Below are positions 44,893-53,710 of a stretch of 64,000 nt of DNA, one piece after another (within the stretch, counting starts at the first letter, position 1; each line of letters begins with the position of its first letter). The stretch comes from G963677445 sp963678275. GTDB lineage: Bacteria > Bacteroidota > Ignavibacteria > Ignavibacteriales > Melioribacteraceae. The notes below the pieces were generated by a model. The model made no database searches and was not told the DNA's origin. It saw only the letters and a program-made list of their open reading frames with translations. Position numbers and translations under genes: made by a program. The stretch is from contig OY782765.1 of assembly GCA_963678275.1 (NCBI GenBank), positions 5,456,001 to 5,520,000 of the forward strand. Reading direction: 5' to 3'.

Positions 44893-45302
44893 AATTGCCT
44901 AAGCTGGCAAAGCCGGAACCAAAATAAATCCTGAACAAATGATCTTACTCGTTCTCGTACTCATAAACTGGCAGAGCCAGAACCAAACTAATTCTGTCGT
45001 CCCTGACGGGACTTATTTACCTTTCTTTATACATTTTCCCCTATTTGAAAATAGGGGCTATTATCTATCATCCCTGCCGGGATTCATATTAATCTGATTT
45101 AATATTTGCTTGTAGATAATCATTATTATTTAGAAAAAGTCCCGCCAGGGACGACAGATAATAGCCCCACAATTCATTGTGGGGTAATAGGTTAGGGAGA
45201 GAATCAATAGTCCCGCCAGGGACGACAGATAGCCTCGCAGCATAAATATAAATGGCAGGTTAAATAATTTTGCCATTTTGCGTAGAATTTGACTCCTTAC
45301 GG
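44893..45302. repeat. CCCTGACGGG modules in both orientations
   Basis: TGGCAGAGCCAG hairpins, then GTCGTCCCTGACGGGAC...TCCCTGCCGGGA at 44995-45084. The inverted form GTCCCGCCAGGGACGACAG occurs twice in 45139-45230, enclosing AGCCCCACAATTCATTGTGG. The reverse connector TTTTGCGTAGAATTTGACTC follows at 45270-45298. Confidence 0.7.
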
Positions 45303-45485
45303 AGTAATCGTATTCCAATAACCTGAGCGTTTTGAAAAGACGAGTACGAAGTACGATTACGAGAACGTGTACGTATTTAGAATCGCGGCCTGATTATCGG
45401 CAACATGTTATTACCGGGCTTTTTGACAAAATTTGCTCCCCGGATTATCCTCAACATGTTGGCGTTAGTGTGGTGATAAGAGCCT
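45303..45485. repeat. Palindrome module plus AACATGTT module, second copy
   Basis: 45303-45375 repeats the GTACTC/GAGTAC foldback of 44698 almost exactly. 45382-45485 repeats the AACATGTT block. This pair is a local duplication of 44698-44892. Confidence 0.7.
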
Positions 45486-45964
45486 AAATTTTCCCCAGGC
45501 AAAGCCTGAGGAAAACACCTTAAAGGGAAAAAGTTCCTTGGCAAAACGGGGAGTAATTTATTCAATAAGAAATTAAATTCTACGAAAATTGGTAAGAAAT
45601 TTATCAGCAAGTAGAAAGTTTTATTACCAGGTATAAGTTTCGTAGTTACTTGAGGTGTGTCCTCCCCCGTCAATGAAGAAAGGCGCTTCATTGCCACCCC
45701 CTCCGGCGGGGGATATTTTGATTGCTCGGGATTATCGATAAATATCCCCCTTTGGAGGGGGTGGATTCAAAGTGTTTTTCTTTGAAGACGGGGGAGGACT
45801 ATCCTTGAGCTGATCGACAACTTTTCTTTATCTGACTCCATCGGCTTATGGATTTAGAATCGCGGCCTGATTATCGGCAACATGTTATTAGCGGGCTTTT
45901 TGACAAATTTTGCTCCCCGGATTATCCTCAACATGTTGGGGGTAGTGTGGTGATAAGAGCCTAA
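45486..45964. repeat. Composite repeat E, copy 2 (inverted partner at 8862-9400)
   Basis: Starts in the TTTTCCCCAGGCAAAGCCTG block. It continues through a connector-like AAATTCTACGAAAATTGG and the large foldback GTCCTCCCCCGTC (about 45660) / GACGGGGGAGGAC (about 45800), with inner arms CCACCCCCTCC/GGAGGGGGTGG and GGGGGATATTT/AAATATCCCCC. It ends with the AACATGTT block (45864-45964). A minus-strand frame (45377-45697) is repeat DNA. 45965-46106 is plain AT-rich sequence before lgt. Confidence 0.8.
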
Positions 45965-46106
45965 ATAGTTTCTATTTCTATTTCGTTTATATCGAACTCA
46001 CGTTAAACATGATATTATAAAACTATAAACAAAACAGGGCTGTTTTTTCTTTCCGGCGAGAATACTTAAATTTGGAAGATTAAAGAAGAATAACAAGGCG
46101 TTTTAC

Positions 46107-46904
46107 ATGATTCCCTGGAATGTTGATCCTGAAATATTTTCTATCGGTTTTATTTCTGTAAGATGGTATGGTCTGCTTTTTGCCTCTGCTTTTTTAGCGG
46201 GATTTCAAATTTTTACCTGGATATATAAGAATGAAAAAAAGAACCTGGATGATTTAAATACATTAATCTGGTATATGATGGTCGGCACTATATTGGGCGC
46301 GCGGCTCGGGCATTGTTTTTTTTATAATCCTGTTTATTATCTATCAAATCCGTTCGAAATTCTTGCTGTGTGGAAAGGAGGCCTTGCGAGTCACGGGGCG
46401 TCAATAGGAATTTTAACCGCGTTGTGGATGTACACAAAAAAGAAACCGGACCAACCCTATTTATGGCTGCTTGACAGAATGGTTATTGTCGCGGCGCTTG
46501 GGGGATCTTTTATCAGGCTTGGCAACCTTTTTAATTCCGAAATAATCGGGGTAAAAACCGATGTTGCCTGGGCATTTGTATTCAAACAAATAGATAATGT
46601 GCCCCGCCATCCGGCTCAGCTTTATGAATCAATCGCTTATCTTATCACCTTTATTATTTTATGGTCGATCTATAAAAAATTCTGGAAAAAAATTCCCACG
46701 GGAACCATTTTTGGTCTTTTTCTCATTCTTGTATTCGGATTCCGTTTTTTTGTGGAATTTATTAAAGAGGACCAAAGCAGCTTTGAAGCGGGCATGGCTT
46801 TAAATATGGGACAGCTTCTGAGTATACCGCTGGTTCTTACAGGAATATATTTTACATTGCGAAATATTAATTCTTCCCGAAAGGAAGAGAAAGGCTCTTC
46901 ATGA
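46107..46904 (+). CDS. lgt: Prolipoprotein diacylglyceryl transferase
   Basis: 265 residues, seven membrane helices. Signature elements: IRWYGLLFA, GARLGHCFFY, WKGGLASHGASIG, FIRLGNLFNSEIIG (core Lgt signature) and RHPAQLYES, then FRFFVEFIKEDQ. It transfers diacylglycerol from phosphatidylglycerol to the lipobox Cys of prolipoproteins at the inner membrane. The next gene, which overlaps it by 4 bp, encodes a lipoprotein; CotH at 22080 is another likely substrate. Confidence 0.96.
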   Translation: MIPWNVDPEIFSIGFISVRWYGLLFASAFLAGFQIFTWIYKNEKKNLDDLNTLIWYMMVGTILGARLGHCFFYNPVYYLSNPFEILAVWKGGLASHGASIGILTALWMYTKKKPDQPYLWLLDRMVIVAALGGSFIRLGNLFNSEIIGVKTDVAWAFVFKQIDNVPRHPAQLYESIAYLITFIILWSIYKKFWKKIPTGTIFGLFLILVFGFRFFVEFIKEDQSSFEAGMALNMGQLLSIPLVLTGIYFTLRNINSSRKEEKGSS

Positions 46905-48013
46905 GATATTATATATATATTATTGCTTTAACTTTATTTTTTTCGTTAGCAGGATGTAAAAATAAAAACCCGGAGAATGGGGATCTAAAAAAGGATGAAC
47001 TCCGTTTTGAGGGTGAAAAACATCTTAAAAACATAAAACAGCTTACCTTCGGCGGCAACAACGCCGAGGCATATTTCAGTTTTGATGACAGTCAGCTTGT
47101 ATTTCAGAGTGACTGGGATAAGATAAATAACCAGGGCTGTGACCAGATTTTTGTGATGAACAGCGATGGATCACCGCCGGCCGATTCTGAACAATATCAA
47201 TTGGTATCCACAGGAAAAGGGCGCACCACCTGCAGCTATTTTTTACCGGACGGCAGAATAATATACGCTTCGACCCACGAGGCATCGGAAAGCTGTCCCG
47301 AACCGGTGATGTTTTCTGAGGGGAAATATGTTTGGCCGATATATGATACTTATGATATATATATAACCGGTAAAGGTTCTGAGGAAAGCACACTCCTGAT
47401 AGGAGGGGAAGGTTATGATGCCGAGGCAACCGTTTCACCGGATGGGAAATATATAATATTTACCTCCACCCGCTCGGGTGATCTGGAATTATGGCGGTAT
47501 GAAATATCCGGCGGGGAACTGCTTCAGCTTACTGATACGCCGGGATATGACGGCGGAGCGTTTTTCTCGCGTGATTCAAAAAAGATAATCTGGCGCGCCA
47601 GCCGTCCGGAAGGAAAAGCGCGGGATGAATATTTCAAACTGCTTGGCGAAGGTCTTGTTGAGCCGGGTGATCTGAATATTTTTATCGCGGATACAGATGG
47701 CTCAAACGCGGAACAGGTAACAGAATTGCCGGGCGCTAACTGGGCTCCCTTTTTTCATCCTTCGGGAAAAAAACTTCTGTTTTGCTCGAATCATCACAGC
47801 CTTGAGCAGGGAGGCAGATTATTTGATATTTTTATGATCAACACCGATGGAACAGGTCTGGAGCAAATTACTTTTTCAGGGACATTTGACGCATTCCCTA
47901 TGTTTTCTTTTAATGGTAAAAAACTTGTGTTCGCATCCAACAGGAGAGCAGACAGAAAAGATTCGCGCGAAACAAATATCTTCATAGCCGACTGGATTGA
48001 AAATCCTGAATAA
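46901..48013 (+). CDS. TolB-like beta-propeller lipoprotein
   Basis: 370 residues. Lipobox SLAGC gives a lipidated Cys at ~19. Repeated PD40/WD40-like blades: AYFSFDDSQLVFQSDW, DQIFVMNSDG, ATVSPDGKYIIFTSTRSGD, GGAFFSRDSKKIIWRAS, NIFIADTDGSNAEQVTELPG, PMFSFNGKKLVFASNR. This is the TolB C-terminal-type propeller without TolB's N-terminal domain. Such proteins bind peptides or partners in the periplasm. ATG overlaps the lgt stop (ATGA), so translation is coupled. Confidence 0.88.
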   Translation: MRYYIYIIALTLFFSLAGCKNKNPENGDLKKDELRFEGEKHLKNIKQLTFGGNNAEAYFSFDDSQLVFQSDWDKINNQGCDQIFVMNSDGSPPADSEQYQLVSTGKGRTTCSYFLPDGRIIYASTHEASESCPEPVMFSEGKYVWPIYDTYDIYITGKGSEESTLLIGGEGYDAEATVSPDGKYIIFTSTRSGDLELWRYEISGGELLQLTDTPGYDGGAFFSRDSKKIIWRASRPEGKARDEYFKLLGEGLVEPGDLNIFIADTDGSNAEQVTELPGANWAPFFHPSGKKLLFCSNHHSLEQGGRLFDIFMINTDGTGLEQITFSGTFDAFPMFSFNGKKLVFASNRRADRKDSRETNIFIADWIENPE

Positions 48014-48047
48014 ATAAATATTATATTTTGATTAGCCGAGATACGTT

Positions 48048-48476
48048 ATGACCGAGAATGAGTTTATTTCTATATGGACTGAAAAGATCAGAGATGAAAG
48101 ATTAAAAGATTTCCCCGCCGATTTTCTTAAGGAAGAGAAGGTGGCCAGGATTAAAATGCCCGGAAGAGCGATGATGATGGGCGCTGAACTTTTTGGCAGT
48201 GTTGAACTGGTGGATACAGATGGTGATGTGCATTTTATGTGTGAATCTTCTGAAAAGGCAAAATATATCCTTTACGCAAACCGAAATCATCCTTTATATA
48301 CCGAAATCCCTGAAAATGAAGAGGATCTGGCAACGGTATTAAAGAGATATGAGAATTTTCTTGATTCACTGCTCAATGATGTGAAAAATGAATTTTTAAA
48401 ATCCTTCAAAGCCGCCGGCAAATTTGCCCAGGTTTCAAACTCCATTTTCCGTAATCTTAAACTTTCCCGTCTTTAA
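48048..48476 (+). CDS. Conserved-looking small protein, unrecognised
   Basis: 142 residues, cytoplasmic, acidic. FPADFLKEEKVARIKMPGRA, MMGAELFGSVELVDTDGDVHF, KAKYILYANRNHPLYTEIPE. A helical C-terminal half follows. The gene is 34 bp after the lipoprotein gene and 9 bp before the methyltransferase gene, in the same operon, which suggests a linked housekeeping role, but I cannot name the family. Confidence 0.75.
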   Translation: MTENEFISIWTEKIRDERLKDFPADFLKEEKVARIKMPGRAMMMGAELFGSVELVDTDGDVHFMCESSEKAKYILYANRNHPLYTEIPENEEDLATVLKRYENFLDSLLNDVKNEFLKSFKAAGKFAQVSNSIFRNLKLSRL

Positions 48477-48485
48477 GGAGGTACT

Positions 48486-49928
48486 GTGGCTGTTTTCGGT
48501 GAAAAAATTTCCCGCTATTTTGAGGGATTATTCGGCGTTGAATTTCTAAAACGATATGAAGAATATATAGATTTTCCTCCTGAAACTTATATAAGAAATG
48601 GAATAAGGGATGAAGAAACGCTGCTTAAAGAGCTGACTCTTTATGATATCGGCGTAGAAAAAATTCCTGATGTGACCGGCGCTTTCCGGGTTACGAGGGG
48701 GCATGAGCTTATAGGAAGGACATACAGTTTTATTCTCGGTCATTATTATATCCAGAGCCTCTCTTCTATGATACCGCCGATAGCGCTTGATCCACAGCCG
48801 GATGAAAAAATTCTTGATATGTGCGCCGCTCCCGGTTCTAAAACCACACAGATCGCGCTAATGATGGAAAACCGGGGCGCTTTATATGCCAATGAACCGG
48901 TGATATCAAGAACAAAATCACTTGTTCATAATCTGGAAAAGATGACGGTCGTGAATACCGGCGCGCTTAATTTCAGGGGAGAGCTTCTCAGTAAAATGTT
49001 CAACCCCGAATTTGACAAAATTCTTGTTGACGCTCCCTGCAGCGCCCTGGGAATTCTGAATAAAAAGGATGAGGTGGATAACTGGTGGAATATCAGCAAC
49101 GCTGAAAAACTATCAGCCACACAATATAAACTGCTTGTTTCAGCTCTTAAAATGTTAAAAGAGGGGGGAGAGATAATTTATTCCACCTGCACGATGACAA
49201 TTGAGGAAAATGAACTCGTTCTTGACCGGCTTATGAAAAAGTTTCCTGTGGAAATAGTGGAATGTTCACTGCCTGTAAAATCGATTCCGGGGTTTACAAC
49301 ATTCGGGAAGGAAAAACTAAACAGTTCTCTTTCTCTTACTCACAGAATAATTCCCTGGGAGATAAATTCAGAAGGCTTTTTTGTGGCGAAATTAAGAAAA
49401 ACAGGACCAACGGAATCCCCTGAGAAACTTATAAGAAAGAAGAGGGGACTGAAACTTATCTCACATAAGGACCGGGAAATAAAAGAAAGCCTGAATATTG
49501 TCAGCGATCGTTTCGGCATTCCCCGCGATATCTTTTCCAGGTTCAGATATATGAAAAAATCTAATGATCTCTTTTTTATCAACTCCGACTGGGAAGCGCC
49601 CGATCCTGATATTTTTATGAGAATAGGAACCAAACTCGGAATTATCGATAAAAACAATTATCTGCATTTTCATACCCAGGGAACAAGGATAATAGGTGAT
49701 TACGCGAAAAATGAGATTTTTGATATAGATGATATTGATGATCTGAAGGCATATCTTTCAGGGGGCATAATAAGGAAAAAAACTGATCTTCCGGGGAAAA
49801 AATTTATCAGGCTTAATGGTGAAATTATAGGCGCCGGCACAGCTTCGGATGAAGGGATTAAAAGCCAGTTTCCCCGCTCTTTAAGAACCCAGGAGATAGT
49901 GTACCCGGAAAAGATTAATGGAGATTAA
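48486..49928 (+). CDS. RsmB/RsmF (NOP2/Sun)-family RNA m5C methyltransferase
   Basis: 480 residues, GTG start with a near-perfect AAGGAGGT 4 bp upstream. N-terminal RNA-binding part, then SAM motif I (ILDMCAAPGSKTTQIA, ~109-124). The catalytic pair is C185 in DAPCSALG (usual DAPCSG) and C235 in YSTCTMT. The C-terminal ~180 residues (about 300-480) include a RsmF/PUA-like region. It should methylate cytosine in 16S rRNA; which position cannot be told. Overlapping spacing places it within the plus-strand run. Confidence 0.92.
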   Translation: MAVFGEKISRYFEGLFGVEFLKRYEEYIDFPPETYIRNGIRDEETLLKELTLYDIGVEKIPDVTGAFRVTRGHELIGRTYSFILGHYYIQSLSSMIPPIALDPQPDEKILDMCAAPGSKTTQIALMMENRGALYANEPVISRTKSLVHNLEKMTVVNTGALNFRGELLSKMFNPEFDKILVDAPCSALGILNKKDEVDNWWNISNAEKLSATQYKLLVSALKMLKEGGEIIYSTCTMTIEENELVLDRLMKKFPVEIVECSLPVKSIPGFTTFGKEKLNSSLSLTHRIIPWEINSEGFFVAKLRKTGPTESPEKLIRKKRGLKLISHKDREIKESLNIVSDRFGIPRDIFSRFRYMKKSNDLFFINSDWEAPDPDIFMRIGTKLGIIDKNNYLHFHTQGTRIIGDYAKNEIFDIDDIDDLKAYLSGGIIRKKTDLPGKKFIRLNGEIIGAGTASDEGIKSQFPRSLRTQEIVYPEKINGD

Positions 49929-49930
49929 AG

Positions 49931-50254
49931 ATGGATTATGAAAAATTTCGAAAAACGGCGGAAGAATCCGACGCTGTCTGTTTTTATTTCAGCCATGAGG
50001 AATGTAATGTCTGCAAGGTTTTGAAACCAAAACTCCGTTCATTGCTGGAGGCTGATTTCCCGGGAATAAATTTTTATTATGTTGATACTATGAAATACAG
50101 GGAAACGGCAGGGCAGCTGAATATATTCGCGGTGCCGACTATTCTTATATGGTTCGGAGGAAGAGAGTGGTTCCGTCAGAGCAGGAATCTGAATCTTGAT
50201 GTTCTGGCTGAAGAATTGAAACGTCCTTATGAATTGATATTCGGAGAAAAATAA
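49931..50254 (+). CDS. Thioredoxin-family protein
   Basis: 107 residues, starting 2 bp after the methyltransferase stop. Thioredoxin fold with active-site C25-x-x-C28 (EECNVCKVL, instead of WCGPC), the VDTMKYRETAGQLNIFAVPT segment with the cis-Pro, and no signal peptide, so cytoplasmic. The CNVC site resembles thioredoxin-like thiol reductants rather than canonical TrxA. Fits a redox protein serving neighbours such as the Rieske or QueG protein (inference). Confidence 0.88.
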   Translation: MDYEKFRKTAEESDAVCFYFSHEECNVCKVLKPKLRSLLEADFPGINFYYVDTMKYRETAGQLNIFAVPTILIWFGGREWFRQSRNLNLDVLAEELKRPYELIFGEK

Positions 50255-50321
50255 TCCCCGTAAACCGGCTTTGAAATTAAACTTTTTATTACGTTTAATG
50301 TTAGAAATATAAAAAGGTTTT

Positions 50322-51179
50322 ATGAACGCAGGAAAATATGAAATCCATTTACTGGACGCTGGAACATTTTCCCTGGATGGGGGGGCAATGTTCGGAATCA
50401 TTCCACGCCCGTTATGGGAAAAAAAGATAATCCCCGATGAAAAAAACAGAATAAAACTCGGGGCAAACTCCCTTTTATTAAAAAGTGATTCCAGGATTAT
50501 TTTATTTGACACAGGTATAGGGAGCGGCTGGGACAATAAATTTTCGAAAATTTACAGCCTTGTTTCCGGAACAGAATTGTTATTCAGTTTATTGGCAAAA
50601 CATGATGTTCAGCCGGAGGATGTGACAGATGTTATCCTTACGCATCTCCATTTTGACCATACCGGGGGATCGGTAATTGAAGAAAACGGACGTTATATTC
50701 CCGCTTTCCCCTACGCGCGGTATCATATTCAGAGAAAACAATTTGAGTGGGGAATGTCTCCGTCTGAAAAGGATGGAGGAAGTTATATCAAAGAGCGGTT
50801 CCGGCCCCTCGCCGATGAGGGAGTGATAACATTTCAGGAAGGTAACACAAAGTTTGATGATGAAATCGAGCTGGTTGTTTTTCACGGCCACACCCATTAT
50901 CAGCAGCTTCCTATTATCTCCGACGGCAATAAAACTATATTTTTCACCGGTGATCTTATACCCACCTACGCTCATCTGCATATACCTTATATAATGGCTT
51001 ATGATCTGCAGCCTCTTGAAACAATAAGAGAGAAGAGTGTTTTTCTTCAGCGCGCGTTTGAAGATGAATGGATCCTGATTTTCGGGCATGGCGATGAATA
51101 TAAGATCGGAACAGTCAATCATGGAAAAAAAGGATTTTCACTCAAGCGGGCTATCGGGAGTACAAATGATATCAGATGA
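50322..51179 (+). CDS. Metallo-beta-lactamase-fold hydrolase
   Basis: 285 residues. Zinc motif THLHFDHTGG with H108, H110, D112, H113; later His ligands in FHGHTHYQQLP, TGDLIPTYAH and FGHGDEYK. No signal peptide. The LFDTGIGSGWDNKF and GGAMFGIIPRPLW segments are typical of the lactonase/YtnP-like subgroup, so a lactone or phosphoester substrate is possible. The next gene overlaps its 3' end by 14 bp. Confidence 0.88.
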   Translation: MNAGKYEIHLLDAGTFSLDGGAMFGIIPRPLWEKKIIPDEKNRIKLGANSLLLKSDSRIILFDTGIGSGWDNKFSKIYSLVSGTELLFSLLAKHDVQPEDVTDVILTHLHFDHTGGSVIEENGRYIPAFPYARYHIQRKQFEWGMSPSEKDGGSYIKERFRPLADEGVITFQEGNTKFDDEIELVVFHGHTHYQQLPIISDGNKTIFFTGDLIPTYAHLHIPYIMAYDLQPLETIREKSVFLQRAFEDEWILIFGHGDEYKIGTVNHGKKGFSLKRAIGSTNDIR

Positions 51180-51501
51180 TGGATTTGTGAAAGTATGCGG
51201 CATTGATGACCTAGATGAAAGAATCGGAAAAAGGGTATTTGTGAATGATGTCGATATCGCGTTGTTTCTTGTGGATGGTAAAATTTACGCTCTGAAGAAT
51301 ATTTGTCCTCATCAGCATGTGGCCAAAATCTACGAGGGATTTATTACCGGCAACAGGGTGGCATGTCCCATTCACGGCTGGGAATTTGATCTGCAGACCG
51401 GAAAACTCGGCGGTGAAAGAAGAGGCCTGGATACATACGAGGTAAAAGTAATAAACGAGTATGTTTATGTGAAAGCTGAAGAAAAGGAATTGAACTGGTG
51501 A
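51166..51501 (+). CDS. Rieske [2Fe-2S] protein, NirD-like
   Basis: 111 residues from the ATG at 51166 (GGGAG 6 bp upstream); a longer frame from 51088 lies inside the preceding gene. Cluster ligands C47-x-H49 (ICPHQH) and C67-x-x-H70 (ACPIHGW). It matches the small soluble Rieske proteins used as electron carriers or reductase subunits; no nitrite reductase large subunit is nearby. Overlaps both neighbours, so it is part of a coupled run ending with queG. Confidence 0.92.
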   Translation: MISDDGFVKVCGIDDLDERIGKRVFVNDVDIALFLVDGKIYALKNICPHQHVAKIYEGFITGNRVACPIHGWEFDLQTGKLGGERRGLDTYEVKVINEYVYVKAEEKELNW

Positions 51502-52421
51502 TTTCGGAGGAGGAAATATTATCCATTTCCGGGGAGCTCGGATTTGATCTTACCGGGTTCGCGAAGGCTGAACTTCTTAATGAGGAAAGAAAAAAACTTG
51601 AAGATTGGCTGGAACGGGGGTACCAGGCCGGTATGGATTATATGGAGAAAAACCTGGATAAAAAGGAGGATGTAACTAAAATACTCCCTTCTGCGAAATC
51701 GGTTATCTCACTTGGACTGAACTATTATCACAAAGAAGATTATGAAAACCTGCCGGGGCGCGGGAAGGTGTCGAGGTATGCCTGGGGCACAGATTATCAT
51801 TATATTATCTGGAATAAAACTGAAATATTTATTGAAAGAATCAAATTGCTGGACCCCGGATTTGAGGCGGTCGCTTATGTTGATACCGGTCCGGTAATGG
51901 ATAAAGTCTGGGCGGCGAAAGCCGGCCTGGGATGGATGGGAAAAAATACCAACATTATTAACCGGGGCAAAGGGAGCTGGTTTTTTATCGCTAATATTAT
52001 ATGCAACAGGGAATTTACACCTTCCGCCGGAGTTCCCGATTATTGCGGGAGCTGCAGCGCCTGCGTTGACGCCTGCCCGACCGGAGCGCTGGATAAATAT
52101 ATTCTCGATTCATCAAAGTGTATTTCATACCTTACGATTGAGAATAAAGGTGAAACAGGGGAGGAATTCAGGGGGAAGTTCGAAAACTGGCTTTTCGGAT
52201 GTGATATCTGCCAGGATGTCTGTCCCTGGAATGTTAAGTTTTCTGAACAAACCAATGAACCGGGGTTTTTGCTGAATCTTACCAAAGAAATTAAGTTTGA
52301 TGAAATAAAGAAAATGAGCAATTCTTTATTCAAAAAACGTTTTGCCGCGAGTCCCCTCGCCAGGGCGAGGCTGAAGGGATTAAAAAGGAACGCCCTGTTT
52401 TTGGAAAATGAACAGGATTGA
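51498..52421 (+). CDS. queG: Epoxyqueuosine reductase
   Basis: 307 residues, GTG start overlapping the Rieske stop by 4 bp. The N-terminal cobalamin-binding domain includes D129 in VDTGPVMDKVWAAKAGLGW. Two [4Fe-4S] sets are formed by C183, C186, C189, C193 (CGSCSACVDACP) and C208, C235, C238, C242 (CDICQDVCPW). It makes queuosine at tRNA position 34. The usual C-terminal HEAT-like extension is mostly absent, as in other short Bacteroidota-type QueG. The adjacent Rieske and thioredoxin-like genes could supply electrons (inference). Confidence 0.95.
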   Translation: MISEEEILSISGELGFDLTGFAKAELLNEERKKLEDWLERGYQAGMDYMEKNLDKKEDVTKILPSAKSVISLGLNYYHKEDYENLPGRGKVSRYAWGTDYHYIIWNKTEIFIERIKLLDPGFEAVAYVDTGPVMDKVWAAKAGLGWMGKNTNIINRGKGSWFFIANIICNREFTPSAGVPDYCGSCSACVDACPTGALDKYILDSSKCISYLTIENKGETGEEFRGKFENWLFGCDICQDVCPWNVKFSEQTNEPGFLLNLTKEIKFDEIKKMSNSLFKKRFAASPLARARLKGLKRNALFLENEQD

Positions 52422-52467
52422 TATCAGAATAGTATCCCGGGAGTTTTATTAAACCCCGAATGTAGGA

Positions 52468-52496
52468 ATAAAACAGAAGTTTGTGATCTGTTTTAT
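52468..52496. terminator. Bidirectional terminator between queG and the radical SAM gene
   Basis: ATAAAACAGA / TCTGTTTTAT, 10-bp perfect stem with a 9-nt loop, between convergent genes. Confidence 0.7.
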
Positions 52497-52512
52497 CCCA
52501 ATTCTTAATTCC

Positions 52513-53538
52513 TCATTCCAAATTCTTTAAATAGGCCAGTTTATAACATTTGAGGCAGAGGCAGCCCTCGAGATTTTGGATAACCGTGTCATCTCTTTGC
52601 GTAAATAATTTTCGGATGCCCCGCATCGATTCATTATTCCATTCCTCTTTCGCGTTATTTTGTATTATGTTGCCGAAAGAGAAGGAGCTCGCGAGTCCGC
52701 TTATGCAGCATACTTTAAGGTTGCCCTGCCAGTCGACATTGGGTACGTAATATAACCAGTAACATCCTTTAACTTCGCTGATATCGGCCACATTAAGGCG
52801 GGAAAGATCGTTATTGCCTGTTTTTACAAGCAGACGGTCGACGCCGAGTGAAAGTGATAACTCTTTAACAGGTTGAAGTTCTTCAGCGTTCTGATCTTTA
52901 AATAGAATAAACTGTGTTTCGATGAACGGAGTTTTTTGTTTCCGTTTATTTTTAACTTCCACCAGGTATTTTATATTCTCGATAATTTTTTCAAATTTAG
53001 CCCCTACCCTTATTTTTTCATAAACTTCCTTTGTCGCGCCATCCAATGAAATTATCAGGTAATCAAGGCCGGAATCCACCAGTTCATCAATTTCCGGTTT
53101 CCCCAGGGATACAAAGTTTGTGCTCACAGATGTGATAATTTTACAATCAGAGGCATACCGGACCATTTTAATAAAGTCTTTATTCAGTAAAGATTCCCCG
53201 ACTCCGTCGAGCCGGACAAGAATAAGTTTATCTTTCAGATCATCTATAACTTTTTTAAAGTCCTCAAATTTCAGATTCCCTTTTTCCTGGGTATTCATTC
53301 CCGTTCCCGTTTTGCAATTCGGGCATCTGAGGTTGCAATAATTTGTCGGCTCAATGTGCAGAATAAAGGGGCTTGAAGAGAGTATGGTTTTTTTCTTTCT
53401 TCTTTCCAGTTCGGCCCTGAGGACATTAAAGATTTTTTTTGGCCCTGGTCTTTTGGGAGAATTCAGAAAAGGGGGGAGGTACCGTTTCAGTGTCTGGTCA
53501 AGTCCGTAGGCGGAATTGGTTAAATACAAATATTTCAT
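52513..53538 (-). CDS. Radical SAM protein with SPASM-like C-terminus
   Basis: 341 residues. Radical SAM cluster C68-x3-C72-x2-C75 (YCNLRCPNCKTG) and GVGESLLN and LIISLDGAT motifs of the TIM barrel. A C-terminal Cys-rich segment (KVCCISG, GCLCLKCYKL) should bind an auxiliary cluster. SPASM enzymes modify peptides or sugars; no precursor peptide gene is seen next to it. It lies close to the glycan cluster at 57.8-60.9 kb but on the other strand, so a glycan role is only possible. Confidence 0.9.
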   Translation of the reverse strand: MKYLYLTNSAYGLDQTLKRYLPPFLNSPKRPGPKKIFNVLRAELERRKKKTILSSSPFILHIEPTNYCNLRCPNCKTGTGMNTQEKGNLKFEDFKKVIDDLKDKLILVRLDGVGESLLNKDFIKMVRYASDCKIITSVSTNFVSLGKPEIDELVDSGLDYLIISLDGATKEVYEKIRVGAKFEKIIENIKYLVEVKNKRKQKTPFIETQFILFKDQNAEELQPVKELSLSLGVDRLLVKTGNNDLSRLNVADISEVKGCYWLYYVPNVDWQGNLKVCCISGLASSFSFGNIIQNNAKEEWNNESMRGIRKLFTQRDDTVIQNLEGCLCLKCYKLAYLKNLE

Positions 53539-53710
53539 TTAGTTACCCGGAACAATATGAATTTTTATCGACATTTATAAACAATCTGAAGCAAGAAAAT
53601 TTATATCAGTAATAATTTTTCTGGTCAATACGGCCCTTAAAACATTACTCTGATGAAAATTAAGAAAAACAGATGTTAATATCAAATGTTCTTTGGGAGA
53701 GGGAAAATGA

